DNA of 64,000 bases from Streptosporangiaceae bacterium NEAU-GS5 (GTDB lineage Bacteria; Actinomycetota; Actinomycetes; Streptosporangiales; Streptosporangiaceae): assembly GCA_017592665.1 (NCBI GenBank), contig JAGFNW010000030.1:1-64000 (forward strand). Reading direction: 5' to 3'. Shown piece after piece: positions 1 through 8,598 of this stretch. The position numbers and the translations under genes were made by a program. Position 1 is the first letter of the stretch; each line of letters begins with the position of its first letter. The notes under the pieces were generated by a model. It was not told where the DNA came from. It was given only the letters and a program-made list of their open reading frames with translations, and did not search any database.

Positions 1-1091
1 CGCTGCACCGGATCATCCACGACCACGTCATCGCCGGCATCCGCGGCACCGGCGGACTGGACCGCCAGCTACTCGCCCAGCACCTGGCCTACCTGCACCG
101 GCACGGCCCGCTCGCCCCCCTGTACAAAATATTGCGTGAGAGCTCGGCCTCCGTCGTACCGGCCCGGCCGGACGAGCACGCCGCCATCCTGTCCCTGATC
201 GAGGACGGCGAGGGCGCCGCCTCCGCGGACCTCGCGGAACGATGGTTCGCCCATCAGCCCGATCACCTCAACGTGGTCCGCGCCGAGGAGGGCATTCTCT
301 CCTTCGCCTACCACATCTACTGCCCTACCGGCTCGGCGCTGGAGGATGAGGATCCGGTGGTCCGCGCCATCCTCGATCATGTGCAGCGCACGTCGCCCAC
401 CCGGCCAGGGGAGCGGGTGGAGATCGGCCGCTTCTTCTGCGGCACGGAGGACTACCAGCGCGACCGCTACGCGGCGCTGATCGGCTCGGTCACGTCGATC
501 ACCAACTGGTGCACGCAGCCGCTCGCGTGGTCGTTCGTGGTGTCGGTCGACCCTGAGTTCTGGGGCCCGTTCTTCGACTACCTGGGGTTCCGGCCGCTCG
601 TCGAGGTGTGGGTCGGTGGCAGGAAGAACGTCGCGTACGGACATGATTGGCGGCGCCTTCCATCTGACCTCTGGTGGGACATGATGAGCGAGCGTGGATA
701 CTGCGGCGGCACGGGCCCGCCTCCGGAGTCGTCCCTGCTGCCGCCGCCGCTGTCACGCGACGCCTTCGGCGCGGCCGTGCGCATGGCGTTGCGCCGGCTC
801 CACCAGCCCGAAGGCCTGGCCGGCAACCCGCTGGTCGGCTCGGCGCTCGGGGCGGACGCGACAGCCGTACGGGAGCGCCTGGTGGACGCGGTCGACCGGC
901 TCGCCGAAGACCCGAAGGGCGACCAGCTGCGGGCGGTGCTCAACCGGACCTACCTCCGCCCCGCGCCCAGTCAGGAGGCCGCCGCGGAGGTGCTGGGGCT
1001 GGCGTTCAGCACCTATCGGCGCCACCTGGCGAAGGCGGTCGACGCGGTGACCGAGGTGCTGTGGGCGATGGAGATCCGATCCATCAGGTGA
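1..1091 (+). CDS. C-terminal part of a large ATP-binding regulator-like protein (5' truncated by window)
   Basis: The reading frame is open from the first bases of the window to the TGA at 1089-1091, so the start lies outside. About 362 residues are visible. The middle (roughly residues 60-200 of the visible part) looks like the GNAT-like segment of the long actinomycete ATP-binding proteins. The last 90 residues contain a helix-turn-helix-like stretch with the motif FSTYRRHL, which ends many of those proteins. An ATPase domain would be expected upstream but is not in view. The assignment rests on remembered family architecture, so the function (regulation or signalling) is uncertain. Confidence 0.6.
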   Translation, partial: LHRIIHDHVIAGIRGTGGLDRQLLAQHLAYLHRHGPLAPLYKILRESSASVVPARPDEHAAILSLIEDGEGAASADLAERWFAHQPDHLNVVRAEEGILSFAYHIYCPTGSALEDEDPVVRAILDHVQRTSPTRPGERVEIGRFFCGTEDYQRDRYAALIGSVTSITNWCTQPLAWSFVVSVDPEFWGPFFDYLGFRPLVEVWVGGRKNVAYGHDWRRLPSDLWWDMMSERGYCGGTGPPPESSLLPPPLSRDAFGAAVRMALRRLHQPEGLAGNPLVGSALGADATAVRERLVDAVDRLAEDPKGDQLRAVLNRTYLRPAPSQEAAAEVLGLAFSTYRRHLAKAVDAVTEVLWAMEIRSIR

Positions 1092-1152
1092 GCAGCGATT
1101 GAGCACCGGTTGGCCTGGAGAGTGAGCAGCGGGCGGGGCCATCCTTCGCGGC

Positions 1153-2553
1153 ATGGCACACATTCTGATTCTCGGGGCCGGCCTCGCCGGCCTGACCACC
1201 GGCACGATGCTCGCCCGCGACGGCCACCGGGTGACCGTGCTCGAACGCGACCTGGCCGGGCCGCCCGAGCGCGCCGAGGAGGCATGGACGGCGTGGGAAC
1301 GGCGCGGCGTCAACCAGTTCCGCCTGCCGCACATGATGCTGCCCCGGTGGTGGTCGGTGCTGCGTACGGAACTGCCTGAGGTGCGGGACCCGCTGCTGGC
1401 GGCGGGCGCCCGGCGGCTCAACGTGCTGGCAGAGCTGCCGGAGGCGCGACGCGGCGCGCTACGCGCTGAGGACGACAGATTCGAGACGGTCACCGCCCGG
1501 CGTCCGGTGCTGGAGGCCGCGCTCGCCCGCGCCGCCGAGGCGGCCGGAGTGACCATCCGGCGTGGCGTCACCGTCACCGGCGTGACCACCGAGCCGGCCC
1601 AGGTCCCCCATGTGACGGGCGTGCTCACCGCCGACGGGCGTGCGGTCCATGCCGACCTGGTGGTCGACTGCGGCGGCCGGCGCTCCGCGCTGCCCGCCTG
1701 GCTCCGCGCCGCCGGCGCCCGCCCGCCGCTCGACGAACGGGCCGACTCCGGCTTTGTCTACTACGGGCGGCACTTCCGCTCCCGTACGGGCGAACAGCCC
1801 GCGGCTTTGATGAACTACCTGCAGAACTACGACTCGGTGTCGATCATCACGCTGCCCTCGGACGGTTCGACGTGGAGCTTGGTGATCACGACCAGCGCCC
1901 GGGACAAGAAGCTGCGCGCGCTCCGAGACCCGGACCGCTGGCACGCCGCGCTCGCCGGTTATCCGCTCGTCGCGCACTGGGCGGACGGCGAACCGATCTC
2001 CGGAGTCGACGTGATGGCCGGCATCGAGGACCGGTATCGCCACCTCGTGGTCGACGGCACGCCGGTCGCCACCGGTGTCGTGGCGGTCGGCGACTCGTGC
2101 GCCGCTACCAACCCCTCGGTCGGCCGCGGCGCGTCGATGGCCATCGTCCAGGGCCGCCTGCTCCGCGACCTGCTGCGCGAGACCGATCCGCAGGACCACG
2201 ACAAGCTGGCCCGGCGGTTCGGCGAGGACACCGCGAAGGTGATCGAACCGATGTACCAGACGACCCTGTGGGGCGACCGGCACCGGCTCGCCGAAATCGA
2301 GGCCGACGCCGCCGGTCACCCGTACCACCCGGACGACCTGCGCTGGCACGTCGCGAAGGCGATGTTCGCGGCGAGTCTCACCGATCCCGAACTGGCCCGT
2401 GCCTACACTTCGATCGCCGCCTTCATCGCGGCGCCGAGCGAGGTCATGGCCATCCCAGCGGTCAGGGAGCGCATGGCGGCCTTCGGCGCCGAGGCGCCCC
2501 GCTATCCACTGCCCGGCCTGTCCCGCGCCGAGCTGCTGGAAAGGATCGGCTGA
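1153..2553 (+). CDS. FAD-dependent oxidoreductase
   Basis: A 466-residue flavoprotein. The N-terminus carries the Rossmann dinucleotide signature GAGLAGLTTG (residues about 7-16) followed by the ribose-binding acidic end of strand 2 (TVLERD). A second FAD motif, GDSCAATNPSVGRGASM, lies near residues 315-331. This is the layout of the group A flavin monooxygenase / geranylgeranyl-reductase-like superfamily. Substrate is unknown. The stop overlaps the start of the next gene (TGATG), so both are probably translated together. The ATG at 1153 puts the Rossmann fold directly at the N-terminus, as usual for the family, although no strong ribosome binding site is visible. Confidence 0.8.
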   Translation: MAHILILGAGLAGLTTGTMLARDGHRVTVLERDLAGPPERAEEAWTAWERRGVNQFRLPHMMLPRWWSVLRTELPEVRDPLLAAGARRLNVLAELPEARRGALRAEDDRFETVTARRPVLEAALARAAEAAGVTIRRGVTVTGVTTEPAQVPHVTGVLTADGRAVHADLVVDCGGRRSALPAWLRAAGARPPLDERADSGFVYYGRHFRSRTGEQPAALMNYLQNYDSVSIITLPSDGSTWSLVITTSARDKKLRALRDPDRWHAALAGYPLVAHWADGEPISGVDVMAGIEDRYRHLVVDGTPVATGVVAVGDSCAATNPSVGRGASMAIVQGRLLRDLLRETDPQDHDKLARRFGEDTAKVIEPMYQTTLWGDRHRLAEIEADAAGHPYHPDDLRWHVAKAMFAASLTDPELARAYTSIAAFIAAPSEVMAIPAVRERMAAFGAEAPRYPLPGLSRAELLERIG

Positions 2554-3374
2554 TGTTCGTCACCGTCGATGGCGTCACCCTGCACGTCCACGAGACCGGC
2601 AGCGGCACCCCGGTGGTCCTGCTCCACGGCTGGCCGGACGACGGCTCGCTGTGGCGGCACCAGGTGCCCGCGCTCGCCGCGGCCGGTCACCGCGTGATCG
2701 TGCCCGACCTGCGCGGGTTCGGCGCCTCCGGCAAGCCGGCCGAAGTGGCCGCGTACGACGCGCCTCACCTGGTCGGGGACGTCATCGGCGTGCTCGACGC
2801 GCTGGATGTGGAGCGGGCACACCTGGTCGGCCACGACTGGGGCGCCGCCGTCGCCTGGATGACCACGGCGGTGGCCGGTGACCGGGTCGCGTCGCTGACC
2901 GCGCTGTCGGTCGGTCACCCGGCGGCGTGGCGTACGGCCGGCTGGGAGCAGCGCCAGAAGTCCTGGTACATGCTGCTGTTCCAGTTCCCGGAGATCGCCG
3001 AACGGTGGCTGTCCGACGACGACTTCCGCAACCTGCGCGAATGGTCCGGGCACCCGGACATCGAACCCGTCGTGCGACGGCTGTCCGATCCCGAGGCCCT
3101 GACCGCGAGCCTGGCCCCGTATCGCGCGATCCTCACACCGGAGGCGCTGCTGCTGTCGCCGCCACCCGAGCTGCCACCGATCACCGCTCCCACGATGGGC
3201 ATATGGGGCTCTGGCGACATCGCGCTCGTCGAGGCCGGCATGGTCAATTCGAGCCGATACGTCACCGGCCCCTGGCGCTACGAGCGCCTCGACGACGTGG
3301 GCCACTGGATCCCGCTTGAGGCGCCCGACCGGCTCAACAAACTCCTCGTCGACTTCCTGCCCAAAGCCGTCTAG
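2553..3374 (+). CDS. Alpha/beta hydrolase, epoxide-hydrolase-like
   Basis: A 273-residue cytosolic alpha/beta hydrolase. The oxyanion motif HGWPD is at residues 25-29. The nucleophile elbow GHDWGA places Asp95 where epoxide hydrolases and haloalkane dehalogenases have their nucleophile. The C-terminal DVGHWIPLE supplies the catalytic His. The HGxP plus Asp-nucleophile combination favours epoxide hydrolase over a serine esterase. The start ATG overlaps the stop of the upstream flavoprotein, giving a two-gene unit. One inference is oxygenation by the flavoprotein followed by hydrolysis of the product here. A longer upstream reading frame exists but runs inside the flavoprotein gene. Confidence 0.85.
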   Translation: MFVTVDGVTLHVHETGSGTPVVLLHGWPDDGSLWRHQVPALAAAGHRVIVPDLRGFGASGKPAEVAAYDAPHLVGDVIGVLDALDVERAHLVGHDWGAAVAWMTTAVAGDRVASLTALSVGHPAAWRTAGWEQRQKSWYMLLFQFPEIAERWLSDDDFRNLREWSGHPDIEPVVRRLSDPEALTASLAPYRAILTPEALLLSPPPELPPITAPTMGIWGSGDIALVEAGMVNSSRYVTGPWRYERLDDVGHWIPLEAPDRLNKLLVDFLPKAV

Positions 3375-3454
3375 ATGAGGGGAACCCGGCAACTCGGTTG
3401 CCCGGTGCTGCCCAGCCGCCTCCATGGGGAAACCGTGTCCCTGATTGTCATGGT

Positions 3455-3483
3455 TTGACTCTTTTGAGAGGTTTGGCTACCTT
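3455..3483 (+). promoter_or_regulatory. Sigma-70-like promoter of the CHAP gene
   Basis: TTGACT at 3455-3460 and TACCTT at 3478-3483 are separated by exactly 17 bases. The pair lies about 65 bases before the riboswitch core and 240 bases before the CHAP gene, the right place for a transcript that includes the riboswitch. Confidence 0.55.
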
Positions 3484-3547
3484 AGAAGTTGCTCGGGGCA
3501 CACCTGTATGCCTGTGCCGTAAAGAACGCAAAGCGGCGTCCGCTCTG

Positions 3548-3702
3548 GATAGCGCCGCGACACCGTCGAATCCGCCTCAGCGCGGAGCCGGGGACCCCAC
3601 CATCTGGGGTGAATCCGCACCTGACCACACCTGGTCACGCGTGCCGTAGGGCGACTTCCAAGCCCGAACCCGTCAGCTGACCCGGTAGGCGGTATGGAAG
3701 CG
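3548..3702 (+). promoter_or_regulatory. ydaO/yuaA-type (cyclic di-AMP) riboswitch
   Basis: This leader contains, in order, the conserved blocks of the ydaO class: a GAATCCGCC element near 3569, GGAGCCGGGGACCC near 3584, a pairing GGGGTGAATC near 3606, GTAGGGC near 3645, and CCGAACCCGTCAGCTGACCC then GGTAGGCG ending near 3692. In actinomycetes this class sits ahead of cell-wall hydrolase genes and turns expression down when c-di-AMP is high. The next gene is a secreted CHAP hydrolase, which fits. Ends are approximate because no covariance model was run. Confidence 0.9.
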
Positions 3703-3721
3703 AAAGGGAGCAGACCCAGTA

Positions 3722-4366
3722 ATGCGAGCCACCACGACCTTCGTCAGCACTGCCGTCGCCACCTGTGCCATCGCCTCCGCGGCCCTGACCGTGAGCGGGA
3801 CCGCCAGCGCCGACACGGCCCACGCGGCTCGCGGCAGCAGCCCCGTTCTGGCCGCCGCAGGCAAGCTGCCCAAGGTCAGCGCCCGGCAGGTCATCGCGCT
3901 GGCCGAGAAGCAGGTCGGCGTCTCCGAAGACTCCGCCGGTGGCGGCACCAAGTTCCACCAGTGGTACATCAGCTCCCAGCGGGCCAAGGAGACCGCCGCC
4001 CGCGACGGCGGCTCGCTGGGCGAGTACCGCAACGCCGCCTGGTGCGACATGTTCGTCTCCTGGGTCGGCCAGCAGGCCGGCATCCGGCCGGTCCTGGGCT
4101 GGGACGCCTACACCGTGGCCCACGCCAAGTGGTTCCAGGCCAACCACCGCTGGGGCCAGACTCCCAAGCCCGGCGCGGTCGTCTTCTTCGACTGGGACGG
4201 CGGCAAGACCGCCGACACCGTCAAGCACGTCGGCTTCGTCGTCAAGGACAACGGCGACGGCACCATCAAGACCGTCGAAGGCAACACCGGTGAGGGCAAG
4301 GTCGAGATCCGCACCCGCCCCACCGCCCAGGTCGCCGGCTACGGCTACCCCGTCTACACGGCCTGA
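3722..4366 (+). CDS. Secreted CHAP-domain peptidoglycan hydrolase
   Basis: A 214-residue protein with a Sec signal peptide (hydrophobic core residues 8-24, likely cleavage after ASA at residue 30). The CHAP amidase/peptidase domain covers about residues 55-210. Cys108 in AAWCDMFVSW is the expected nucleophile, His169 in KHVGF the general base, and EGNT the third polar position. Such enzymes cut peptide cross-links or amide bonds in peptidoglycan outside the cell. The start is supported by GGGAG at 3706-3710. The upstream c-di-AMP-type riboswitch links its expression to osmotic or cell-wall signalling. Confidence 0.9.
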   Translation: MRATTTFVSTAVATCAIASAALTVSGTASADTAHAARGSSPVLAAAGKLPKVSARQVIALAEKQVGVSEDSAGGGTKFHQWYISSQRAKETAARDGGSLGEYRNAAWCDMFVSWVGQQAGIRPVLGWDAYTVAHAKWFQANHRWGQTPKPGAVVFFDWDGGKTADTVKHVGFVVKDNGDGTIKTVEGNTGEGKVEIRTRPTAQVAGYGYPVYTA

Positions 4367-4403
4367 CCTCAGAGCCGGATCGGCTTCTCCCTTTCTCCTC
4401 GGT

Positions 4404-4453
4404 ACGGCGCCCCGCGCGAGATCCCGCAAGGGTTCGACGCGCTGGGGCGCCGT
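4404..4453. terminator. Hairpin terminator between convergent genes
   Basis: ACGGCGCCCCGCGCG at 4404-4418 pairs with CGCGCTGGGGCGCCGT at 4438-4453 and is followed by CCTTTA. It lies between the CHAP gene and the convergent P-type ATPase gene and could serve both strands. Confidence 0.7.
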
Positions 4454-4543
4454 CCTTTACTGTCCACAGCCGAAGTGCCGGCCCCTGGCGAGGGACCAAC
4501 GGCGCGGCATCGCCGATCCGTTGGGGGGATGAACGGTCACTGA

Positions 4544-6886
4544 TCAGCTGGTGCCGGAAGGCAGTCGCAGTCTTTTGAGGGCCAGCGCGTTCACGGCGAC
4601 GATGAGGCTGGACCCCGACATGGACAGCGCGGCGATCTCCGGCCGCAGCACCAGGCCGAAGGCCGGCTCGAACACCCCGGCCGCGATCGGCAGCGCGAGC
4701 GTGTTGTAGCCGATCGCCCAGCCGAGGTTCTGCCGCATCTTGCGCAGCGTGCCGCGGCCGATCCGGAGGGCCGTGGGCACGTCGAGCGGATCGGAGCGCA
4801 TGAGCACCACGTCGGCCGTCTCGATGGCGACATCGGTGCCCGCGCCGATCGCGACCCCCAGATCTGCCTGCGCCAGCGCCGGGGCGTCGTTCACCCCGTC
4901 TCCGACCATGGCGACCTTGCGGCCGGCCCGTTGCAGCTCGGCGATCTTGGCGGCCTTGTCGCCGGGCAGGACCTCGGCGATGATCGTGTCGATGCCCAGC
5001 TGTCCGGCGATCCGCTCGGCCGTGGCCGTGTTGTCGCCGGTCAGCATGACCACCTCGACGCCCAGGTCGTGCAGCGCCCGTACGGCCGCCACGGAGGTCT
5101 CCCGGGGCGCGTCGGCGATTGCGATCACTGCGGCCGCCGTTCCGTCGACGGCCACCAGGACCGCGGTGCGGCCTCCGGCCGCCAACTCGTCCCGCCGGCC
5201 TGCCAATGCTCCAAGGTCGATGCCCTCACGTTCGAGCAGGCGCCGGTTGCCGACAACCACGCGATGGCCGTCGACATGGGCGATTGCGCCATGCCCCGGC
5301 ACGTTCTCGAACCGCTCGGCTTTGAGCGCGGGTACGTCCGTGGCGTAGCGGACGATGGCCTCGGCCAGGGGGTGCTCCGACTCGCGCTCCACGGCCGCGA
5401 CCATGCCTAGTAGCTCCTCAGCCGCGACGCCGTCCGTGACGACGTCGGTGACTTCCGGCTCGCCCCTGGTGAGGGTGCCGGTCTTGTCCATCACCACGGT
5501 GTCGATGCGCGCGGAGGATTCCAGGGCCATCGCGTTCTTGAACAGCACGCCGCGCTTGGCGCCCAGCCCGGTGCCGACCATGATCGCGGTCGGGGTGGCC
5601 AGGCCCAGGGCGTCCGGGCAGGTGATGACCACCACGGTGATCGCGAACAGGATCGCTTCACTGAACGAGCGGCCGGCCAGCAGCCATGCGGCCAGCGTCG
5701 CCGCGCCACCGGCGAGCGCGACCAGCACCAGCCAGAACGCGGCCCGGTCGGCCAGCCGCTGCCCCGGCGCCTTGGAGTTCTGCGCCTCCTGGACCAGCTT
5801 GACGATCTGCGCCAGCGCCGTGTCCGCGCCCACCTTCGTGGCCCGCACGCGCAGCGTGCCGTTGCGGTTGATGGTGGCCCCGATGACCGCCGAGCCCGGC
5901 CCCTTGTGCACCGGCAGGCTCTCACCGGTGACCATGGACTCGTCGACCTCGCTGTCGCCGTCCTCGACCGCACCGTCCACGGCGATCTTGGCGCCGGGCC
6001 GTACCAGGAGAAGATCGCCGGAGACCACCTCAGCGGTCGGCACCTCGACCGGCTCGCCGTCCCGGACGACCAGCGCCTTCGGCGGGGCCAGATCGAGCAG
6101 GGCGCGGACCGCGTCGTTCGCGCCACCGCGCGCTCTCATCTCGAACCAGTGGCCGAGCAGGACGAACGCCGTCAGGACCGTGGCCGCCTCGTAGAACACC
6201 TCGCCGCCGCCGGTCAGGGTGACCACGAGCGAGTACAGCCAGCCGGCCCCGACGGCCACCGCGACCAGCACCATCATGTCCAGCGTGCGGGCCCGCAGCG
6301 CCCGGTAGGCGCCGTCGAAGAAGATCCAGGCCGAGTAGAAGACCACGGGAAGGCTCAGCAGGAGCTGGAAGACGTCGGCGCGGAGCCCGAACGGCACCGG
6401 CAGATCCAGCCCGAACACCTCGCTGCCGATCGGCGACCAGAGCACGATCGGAATCGAGAACAGTGCCGCCACCAGGAACCGGTTGCGCATGTCGGCCACC
6501 ATCGCGGCCATCGACATCCCCGCGTGACCGGCATGCCCGCCGTGGTCCATCAGTTCGTGCGGCGACACGCCCTCGCCCTCATGGGCGGCATGATCGACCG
6601 CTGACGTGTCCGCGGCGCGGCGCGTCTCGGGCTCGTCCATCGGGTCGCAGATGTGGGACGGGACCGACTGCCCGGCGCAGTGGTATCCGCATTCGATCAC
6701 CCAGTCGCGCAGTTCGGCGACGGAGGTGGCGGCCGGGTCGAAGCGCACGGTCGCCGTCTGGGCGACCGGGTTGACCTCGACGTCCAATACACCCGGGCGG
6801 CGCCCGAGCGGCGTTGCGACCGCGCTCTGCTGAGACGCCCAGTGCAGGCCCCGTACGTCGAGGACGACCGTGCTTGATGCCTTCAC
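4544..6886 (-). CDS. Heavy-metal translocating P1B-type ATPase with CPD motif
   Basis: A 780-residue membrane pump. Order: an N-terminal HMA-like ferredoxin fold (about 5-75) in which the usual CxxC is not obvious, a Met/His-rich segment (MDHGGHAGHAGMSM, about 113-126), membrane helices, the actuator domain with TGES, the intramembrane motif Cys423-Pro-Asp425, the phosphorylated Asp467 in DKTGTLT, the SEHPLAEA motif, and GDGVNDAP. CPC or CPH is normal for copper exporters, so CPD is unusual (checked on the DNA, complement of 5612-5620). Neighbours (Met/His-rich lipoprotein, DUF6153-like protein, CsoR-like operator) argue for copper. Direction and exact metal are inferred. Confidence 0.9.
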   Translation of the reverse strand: MKASSTVVLDVRGLHWASQQSAVATPLGRRPGVLDVEVNPVAQTATVRFDPAATSVAELRDWVIECGYHCAGQSVPSHICDPMDEPETRRAADTSAVDHAAHEGEGVSPHELMDHGGHAGHAGMSMAAMVADMRNRFLVAALFSIPIVLWSPIGSEVFGLDLPVPFGLRADVFQLLLSLPVVFYSAWIFFDGAYRALRARTLDMMVLVAVAVGAGWLYSLVVTLTGGGEVFYEAATVLTAFVLLGHWFEMRARGGANDAVRALLDLAPPKALVVRDGEPVEVPTAEVVSGDLLLVRPGAKIAVDGAVEDGDSEVDESMVTGESLPVHKGPGSAVIGATINRNGTLRVRATKVGADTALAQIVKLVQEAQNSKAPGQRLADRAAFWLVLVALAGGAATLAAWLLAGRSFSEAILFAITVVVITCPDALGLATPTAIMVGTGLGAKRGVLFKNAMALESSARIDTVVMDKTGTLTRGEPEVTDVVTDGVAAEELLGMVAAVERESEHPLAEAIVRYATDVPALKAERFENVPGHGAIAHVDGHRVVVGNRRLLEREGIDLGALAGRRDELAAGGRTAVLVAVDGTAAAVIAIADAPRETSVAAVRALHDLGVEVVMLTGDNTATAERIAGQLGIDTIIAEVLPGDKAAKIAELQRAGRKVAMVGDGVNDAPALAQADLGVAIGAGTDVAIETADVVLMRSDPLDVPTALRIGRGTLRKMRQNLGWAIGYNTLALPIAAGVFEPAFGLVLRPEIAALSMSGSSLIVAVNALALKRLRLPSGTS

Positions 6887-6913
6887 GAGAAGACCTCCTC
6901 GCGGATGTGGATG

Positions 6914-7039
6914 CTACTTGAAGGTCCGTAGCCGCAGGCTGTTGCCGACGACGAAGACGCTGGACAGCGCCATCGCACCGCCTGCGATCATCGGGCTGAG
7001 CAGGCCGAGGGCGGCTTTGCTGTCGCTGTAGCCGGGCAT
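6914..7039 (-). pseudogene. 41-residue fragment of a copper P-type ATPase C-terminus
   Basis: A short open frame, ATG at 7039 to TAG at 6914. It encodes the last transmembrane segment and tail typical of CopA-type ATPases ([11 protein letters not shown], then [12 protein letters not shown]). It is not part of the adjacent full-length ATPase, which has its own different tail. A strong GAGGGAGGGAAG ribosome binding site precedes the ATG, and it is the first frame after the CsoR-like operator. It may be a dead remnant of a second ATPase or an expressed one-helix peptide. Confidence 0.65.
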
Positions 7040-7073
7040 GTGCTTCCCTCCCTCGTTCGCTCAAGTGAACACC

Positions 7074-7090
7074 ATACCCCCCTAGGGTAT
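7074..7090. promoter_or_regulatory. CsoR-like copper operator
   Basis: ATACCCCCCTAGGGTAT is a 6-5-6 inverted repeat (ATACCC / GGGTAT). It resembles G/C-tract operators of CsoR-family copper repressors and lies between the minus-strand ATPase unit and the plus-strand DUF6153/lipoprotein genes. No csoR gene is in the window. Confidence 0.6.
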
Positions 7091-7202
7091 TCCAGTGACT
7101 GAGCGGCTTCTCGGCGCGCGTTCGAGCGGCGAACCGATATCAGCTCCTAGGTCCGTGTGGTCGCATAACCTGGCCCTCGCGTAGCCGATTCGAGGAGGCT
7201 TC

Positions 7203-7622
7203 ATGCTCAGCGCGATTCGCTGGCAGGCGCGTTGGCGTCTGGCTGCGGCGTGCGCGCTGTTCGCCGGCCTGTTTCTCATGCACGGCATGACATTCGCGTC
7301 AGCGGGGTGTCATGGCGATGCGATTGCGTCACCTGTCGCAGTGATGTCACCCATGACCATGACGTCCGGCCCCGCCACCGGCGTTGCGCCCGATCACGGC
7401 GCGCATGCGGCGGCGTCCACCCGCCATGGGTCGGCTGAGTTGTGCCTGTCTACCCAGCCCCGAGGAGGTGCCGCCGGGGCGACAACTCTCGTCGCCCTCG
7501 TCCTACTGGCTGATCTGGCTGGAAGCCCGGCAGCGGCCAGAAACCGGTCGAGACAGGATGGCCGGGCGCCGCCGCTTTCCGGCCCGGCGCTGCTCACGCG
7601 GATGTGCGTCTCTCGGACGTGA
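7203..7622 (+). CDS. Small membrane protein, DUF6153-like
   Basis: A 139-residue protein with one hydrophobic segment near the N-terminus (about residues 10-35, containing LFLMHGM) and a second near residues 90-108. Between them lie His, Met and Cys residues (CHGD, MSPMTM, DHGAH, ELCLS). This matches small actinomycete proteins of the DUF6153 type that occur with copper genes. GAGGAGG sits just before the ATG. It probably belongs to the same copper-responsive unit as the next gene, 71 bases downstream. Function is unknown. Confidence 0.65.
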   Translation: MLSAIRWQARWRLAAACALFAGLFLMHGMTFASAGCHGDAIASPVAVMSPMTMTSGPATGVAPDHGAHAAASTRHGSAELCLSTQPRGGAAGATTLVALVLLADLAGSPAAARNRSRQDGRAPPLSGPALLTRMCVSRT

Positions 7623-7693
7623 CAAACGCGGAATTCCCCCCGCGTTCTGTTCACCGCGCGCTCGCATTGCGTGCTGTCCCGAAGGATCACATC

Positions 7694-8554
7694 TTGTTCA
7701 AGGTTTCTTCCACGCTTGCCGTTGGTGGCCTGGCGGCGCTGCTGGTTGCCGCCGGCTGCGGCAGCGACTCCAAATCGGCGACCAATCACGGGGGCATGGC
7801 CCGGGCCACCCCTGCCGCCGCACCCAGCCACAGCCCAACGGACTCCATGGGCGACATGCCGGGCATGGATGACATGCCGACTACCGATGGTCTGTCGGCG
7901 ACCGCCTCGGGCTACACCCTCACCGTGTCCAAGAGCGCACCCACGGCCGTCACCTTCACCATCCGCGATGGCCAAGGCAGGCCGCTCACCGAATATGAGC
8001 CGGATCAGACCAAGCTCATGCACTTCTACCTGATCCGCAGCGATCTCACCGGATTCCAGCACGTCCACCCGACCATGGCCCCCGGGGGTACCTGGACCGC
8101 GCCCATCCAGGCGCTCGAATCCGGCACGTGGCGCGTCTACGCCACCTTCATCCCGAAGGGACAGGCTAAGCCGCTGGTGCTCGGCGACAAGCTCACCATC
8201 CAAGGCAAGGCGAAAACCGTACCGCTGCCCGAGCCTGCCACCAGCGCGATGGTGGACGGTTACAAGGTCTCCGTGTCCGGGGACGCGATGGCCGGGATGG
8301 CGCACGAGCTAGGCATCAAGATCACAAAGGACGGCAAGCCTGCCGACCTGGAGCCATACCTGGGCACCTACGCGCACCTGACCGCCATCCACCAGGGAGA
8401 CCTGGCGTTCGCCCACCTGCATCCGCACAATTCCGACCGCTCGAACCTGTCGGTCGAGGCGATGCTGCCCAAGGCTGGGAACTGGAGGCTGTTCATCCAG
8501 TTCCAAACCGGAGGCACATTGCACACCGCGGCCCTGACCATGGCCGTCATGTAG
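7694..8554 (+). CDS. Met/His-rich secreted lipoprotein of the copper locus
   Basis: A 286-residue lipoprotein. TTG at 7694 is chosen because AAGGA lies 7 bases upstream and it puts a clean signal peptide at the N-terminus ending in the lipobox LVAAGC. Frames starting further upstream add a non-hydrophobic leader. A Met/His/Asp-rich linker (MGDMPGMDDMP, about residues 53-63) follows, then two beta-rich segments with HVHP and HLHPH motifs suited to binding copper. It is probably anchored outside the membrane and buffers or delivers copper, as inferred from neighbours and residue content. Confidence 0.75.
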   Translation: MFKVSSTLAVGGLAALLVAAGCGSDSKSATNHGGMARATPAAAPSHSPTDSMGDMPGMDDMPTTDGLSATASGYTLTVSKSAPTAVTFTIRDGQGRPLTEYEPDQTKLMHFYLIRSDLTGFQHVHPTMAPGGTWTAPIQALESGTWRVYATFIPKGQAKPLVLGDKLTIQGKAKTVPLPEPATSAMVDGYKVSVSGDAMAGMAHELGIKITKDGKPADLEPYLGTYAHLTAIHQGDLAFAHLHPHNSDRSNLSVEAMLPKAGNWRLFIQFQTGGTLHTAALTMAVM

Positions 8555-8562
8555 GTCGTAGA

Positions 8563-8598
8563 GCTGCCGGGCCGGGGGTGCTTTCCCGGCCTGGCAGC
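8563..8598 (+). terminator. Terminator after the copper lipoprotein gene
   Basis: GCTGCCGGGCCGGG at 8563-8576 pairs with CCCGGCCTGGCAGC at 8585-8598, nine bases after the stop codon. No gene is seen from here to 8849. Confidence 0.65.

Noticed and set aside
1872-2552. N-terminal extension of the epoxide-hydrolase-like gene
   Set aside because: It overlaps the flavoprotein gene in another frame with Arg-rich translation. The fold begins exactly at ATG 2553.
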